Origin: CAYQTO01 sp964420455
GTDB taxonomy: Bacteria > Sumerlaeota > Sumerlaeia > SLMS01
Direction: 5' to 3'
Length of the DNA: 64,000 bases
Assembly (NCBI GenBank): GCA_964420455.1
Contig: CAYQTO010000002.1
Span: 14,745 to 78,744, forward strand
How positions within the stretch are numbered: the first letter of the stretch is position 1; every line of letters starts with the position of its first letter. The translations under genes and the position numbers were made by a program. This document shows positions 62,015-64,000 of the stretch, piece after piece. The notes beneath the pieces are model-generated. The model had not been told where the DNA came from, did not search any database, and was given only the letters and a program-made list of their open reading frames with translations.

Positions 62015-62797
62015 TCAGTGGGTGGCGGTGCGCAGGAGCGCCTCGCGGTAGTCGATGGCGGGGTTTTCGGCGAGGAGGGCCACGGCGCGGCGGTGGCGTT
62101 CGAGGGAGTGCGGGTCGGCTCCGCCCACGAGGTCGTGGGCATGGCCGTCGATCCTGTCGGGGGCGGTGCGGGGGAGCTCGCCGAAGGCAACCGGCGGCCC
62201 GGCCGCGGCGAGCAGGTCCACCAGCGCGAGGACGGCCTCCTCGTCAGGCTGGCGATTCAGCAGGGCGGGCAGCCCCGATTCCTTCCAGGCCGGGCGCCAG
62301 ACGCGTCGCTCGCGCAGAAGGCGCTCGCCCAGCTCCGCGAAGTCCACCTGCGGTGTTTCTTCACGGGGTGCGTCCTCGAGGAAGGTCAGGACGGCGGCGC
62401 CCGGTTCCCCGGAGAAGGCCGGGTCGGCGAGTCCCTTCACCTCGGGAACGGCGGCGCCAAGGAAGCTGAGGGCCTTCAGGTAGGGGCGGCCGGTGGCGGG
62501 GAGCTGTCTATACAGCTCGACGCTGCGCTTCTTGAAGCGCTGATGGCGGAGGGCCTCGGCGAGGGCGGGGCTGAGGCGGTCGATGGTGGCGACGAGGCGA
62601 TCGCCGAGGGCGGACAGGCGGGAGACCCACCCATGGGCGGGCCCGCGCTGGTCGTGGTCGAGGGTCACCGGGGCCTCGTGGACGCCCGGATCGTAGTCCT
62701 CGGCGATGCGGCGGATGTTTGCGGCGTCGTAGGTCCCCTTGGGGCCGTAGTCGCCCGCGCGGAAGACCTCCACGTCGAGTTGGTCCTGCTGCTGCAT
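62015..62797 (-). CDS. Phage prohead protease/scaffold (Mu gpI-like)
   Basis: A 260-residue protein resembling the Mu-type protease-scaffold that cleaves and directs capsid assembly. Pattern: EVFRAGDYGPKGTYDAANIRRIAEDYD, then HEAPVTLDHDQRGPAHGWVSRL with the likely catalytic His region, FKKRSVELYRQLPATGRPYLKALSFLGAAVPEVKGL (the family's RSVELY and LGAxxPxVKGL blocks), and a helical C-terminal scaffold part. Start at 62797 with AAAGGAG. It lies between the portal and the decoration genes, as expected. GTCTATAC at 62506 encodes Leu-Tyr-Arg-Gln using AGA. Confidence 0.75.
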   Translation of the reverse strand: MQQQDQLDVEVFRAGDYGPKGTYDAANIRRIAEDYDPGVHEAPVTLDHDQRGPAHGWVSRLSALGDRLVATIDRLSPALAEALRHQRFKKRSVELYRQLPATGRPYLKALSFLGAAVPEVKGLADPAFSGEPGAAVLTFLEDAPREETPQVDFAELGERLLRERRVWRPAWKESGLPALLNRQPDEEAVLALVDLLAAAGPPVAFGELPRTAPDRIDGHAHDLVGGADPHSLERHRRAVALLAENPAIDYREALLRTATH

Positions 62798-62848
62798 GTC
62801 TGTCTCCTTTCGGATGTTGTGGCCTGTTGGTGTGTGATGGGGGCGTGG

Positions 62849-64000
62849 CTACACGGGCTGGCGGCCGGTATCATCGGCGGCCTGGCGGACGCCTTGCGGG
62901 TCGGTGTCGGGATGGGCGGTGGGGCGGTTGCCCCAGGGGACGGGGTCGAGCCCAAGGCGGCGGCGGACCTCGTTGACGGTGAGCACGCCGAACTGAAGGT
63001 GGTAGGCGTAGAAGTTGGCGTCGTCGTAGCGGAGGGCGGGCTCGCCATCGGCAGGCGCGGGGCGGCCATAGCGCTCGTGGAAGTACGTGCGGGGAAGGCT
63101 GACGCCCATCGCAAGGAGGGCCCGGTCGACGTCTATACAGCGGTTGAGGTCCTCCGGCATGCCCGTGGCGATGCGGAGGCGGGGAACGGGGACGCCCGGC
63201 CCGAGGTTGAAGGTGACGAGGGGCCGGAAGAGCTGCTCCTCGAGGACGTGCTGGAGAAGGCGGGCGTCGGCCTCGAGGTAGTCGTGGCGGATGGCCTCGT
63301 GGATGGTGCCGAGGGCGAGGGAGCCGCTGCGCCGTCCCTCGCCGGAGGTGAGCGTGGCGCCAAGGATGGTCTTGGAGATCTCGTCGTTACACCAGTCGAG
63401 GAAGTCGCGATAGGATTCGCCCATGGCGGTGCGGCCCTGCTCGAGGAGGCGCAGCTCGACGGACTCGGGGATGACGACGCCGGTGTCGGTCTGGAGCGCC
63501 TGGAGGATGTCGCGCAGGCGGCGTCGGTCCTCCTCGCTGGTGCCCGGTGCGTAGGTGGCAACGGCGGTGGGGCTGCCGTACTTCTCGGCGGCGATGGCCC
63601 AGTACTTCACGGCGTTCTTCTTGAACCAGTACATCCAGTAGGCGTGCTGGCAGAGGCCGCGGCCATAGGGATGGCGGACGGTGGCGCCATGGCGGAGGAC
63701 GAGGAACTTGGCCGGGGGCGGGGTGACGAGGCGGGCCGTGTGGAGGTCGCCCCGGCCGGCGGCAGCGGGGGGCACGGGGCTGGTGTCCACTCCCGACCGA
63801 AACGGGGGCGACAGCAGCATCAGCTCCCCCTTGTCGGAGAAGGCGAACCATTCCTGGGGGTGGGCCACCCAGTCGGTGATCGTGAGGCGCCCGGCGGAAT
63901 CGTAGTCCCAGAGGAGTTCGACGGCGGCGAAGCCCTTGGCCATGGCGTCGAGGAGGGCACGGAGCATCTCCTCGTGGCGGGGGATGCGGTGGAAGAGTTG
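62849..64000 (-). CDS. Phage portal protein (DUF935/Mu gp29-like), 5' end outside window
   Basis: At least 383 residues; the frame stays open to base 64000, so the N-terminus lies outside. It matches the DUF935 portal family, the dodecameric DNA channel of the head vertex: LLDAMAKGFAAVELLWDYDS, GLCQHAYWMYWFKKNAVKYWAIAAEKYGSPTAV, ESVELRLLEQGRTAMGESYRDFLDWCNDEISKTILGATLTS, LEADARLLQHVLEEQLFRPLVTFN, and the LTVNEVRRRLGLDP C-terminal turn. It is first of the structural block on the minus strand here; a terminase would be expected further upstream, outside. GTCTATAC at 63132 is read in the third frame as Cys-Ile-Asp with the rare codon ATA. Confidence 0.88.
   Translation of the reverse strand, partial: QLFHRIPRHEEMLRALLDAMAKGFAAVELLWDYDSAGRLTITDWVAHPQEWFAFSDKGELMLLSPPFRSGVDTSPVPPAAAGRGDLHTARLVTPPPAKFLVLRHGATVRHPYGRGLCQHAYWMYWFKKNAVKYWAIAAEKYGSPTAVATYAPGTSEEDRRRLRDILQALQTDTGVVIPESVELRLLEQGRTAMGESYRDFLDWCNDEISKTILGATLTSGEGRRSGSLALGTIHEAIRHDYLEADARLLQHVLEEQLFRPLVTFNLGPGVPVPRLRIATGMPEDLNRCIDVDRALLAMGVSLPRTYFHERYGRPAPADGEPALRYDDANFYAYHLQFGVLTVNEVRRRLGLDPVPWGNRPTAHPDTDPQGVRQAADDTGRQPV

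Larger units (their letters stand above)
2786..63139. repeat. Dispersed octamer GTCTATAC/GTATAGAC, 31 copies
   Basis: Exact GTCTATAC on the plus strand begins at 2786, 17992, 21992, 22853, 32245, 32407, 33874, 34426, 51208, 51481, 55393, 61212, 62506, 63132. The reverse complement GTATAGAC begins at 6928, 43411, 44626, 44896, 49771, 52228, 52618, 52840, 53239, 56644, 57238, 57958, 58246, 58684, 59133, 59562, 60731. All lie inside genes: 26 read Val-Tyr-Thr, four read Tyr-Arg with AGA (2786, 6928, 61212, 62506), one reads Cys-Ile-Asp with ATA (63132). Related words are palindromic GTATATAC (909, 2365, 33436) and GTATATC/GATATAC (for example 9455, 16190, 17098, 24297, 36289, 37738, 38098, 39353, 42120, 44946, 52104, 54018). 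Positions were counted by hand and a few may be missed. Confidence 0.85.

Noticed and set aside
2786..63139. Reading GTATAGAC/GTCTATAC as promoter -10 elements
   Set aside because: The copies lie inside genes, not upstream of starts, with no paired -35 and in fixed codon context.

Overview
The window is high-GC DNA (roughly two thirds GC by eye) packed with genes on both strands; no gene-free stretch exceeds about 235 bases. The gene set points to a free-living, Gram-negative-type heterotroph: RND efflux pump, lipoprotein with lipobox, periplasmic HtrA protease, TonB-like protein, large secreted beta-helix and subtilisin proteins, a Ser/Thr kinase with a DWG motif. The flavour resembles Planctomycetes, Sumerlaeota, Hydrogenedentota or other poorly cultured phyla. 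I cannot place it further from sequence alone. I saw no tRNA, rRNA, CRISPR array, insertion sequence, integrase or replication origin.

Layout. 1-2551: end of an RND permease gene, then dtd. 2574-5250 (minus): FAD oxidoreductase and an unknown protein. 5414-8544: YfhO-type membrane protein coupled to an SGNH hydrolase. 8676-13341: two tandem paralogous secreted beta-helix proteins, each closed by a strong terminator. 13405-14538: a 55-residue membrane protein (minus) and an unknown protein, divergent around an inverted repeat. 14632-25009: Lon, TatD nuclease, esterase, PDZ protein, Ser/Thr kinase with TPR-like tail, sensor histidine kinase, all on the plus strand. 25067-27474: zinc-type dehydrogenase (minus) and HtrA-like protease. 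27513-30345 (minus): rpsL-rpsG, then polyprenol-kinase-like protein, sirtuin and a small protein. 30580-41223: secreted subtilase, lipoprotein (minus), mnmG, membrane protein, two unknown proteins, aspartase/fumarase. 41380-45092 (minus): GHL10 glycosidase-like protein and a GT-C membrane protein. 45233-48591: a sulfur cluster of an amber-interrupted cysteine desulfurase, an ArsR-type regulator and a CoA-disulfide reductase-rhodanese fusion. 48697-56196: TonB-like protein, CaCA antiporter, pcm, GT-C protein coupled to serS, YceI-like protein. 56208-64000 (minus): a phage-type structural block running portal, protease, decoration, capsid, gp36-like, unknown, tail-hub-like protein, with the portal gene continuing past the window.

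The most unusual signal is not a gene. The octamer GTCTATAC/GTATAGAC occurs 31 times by hand count, where well under one is expected. It lies inside genes in all three reading frames and pulls in codons otherwise rare here (TAT, AGA, ATA). All 28 Val-Tyr-Thr tripeptides I found use TAT for tyrosine, 26 of them as exactly this octamer, while most other Tyr codons are TAC. A related set, GTATATC/GATATAC and GTATATAC, is also frequent. This looks like a genome-wide iterated DNA word, comparable in kind to uptake sequences or HIP1, and it is densest in the phage-type block.
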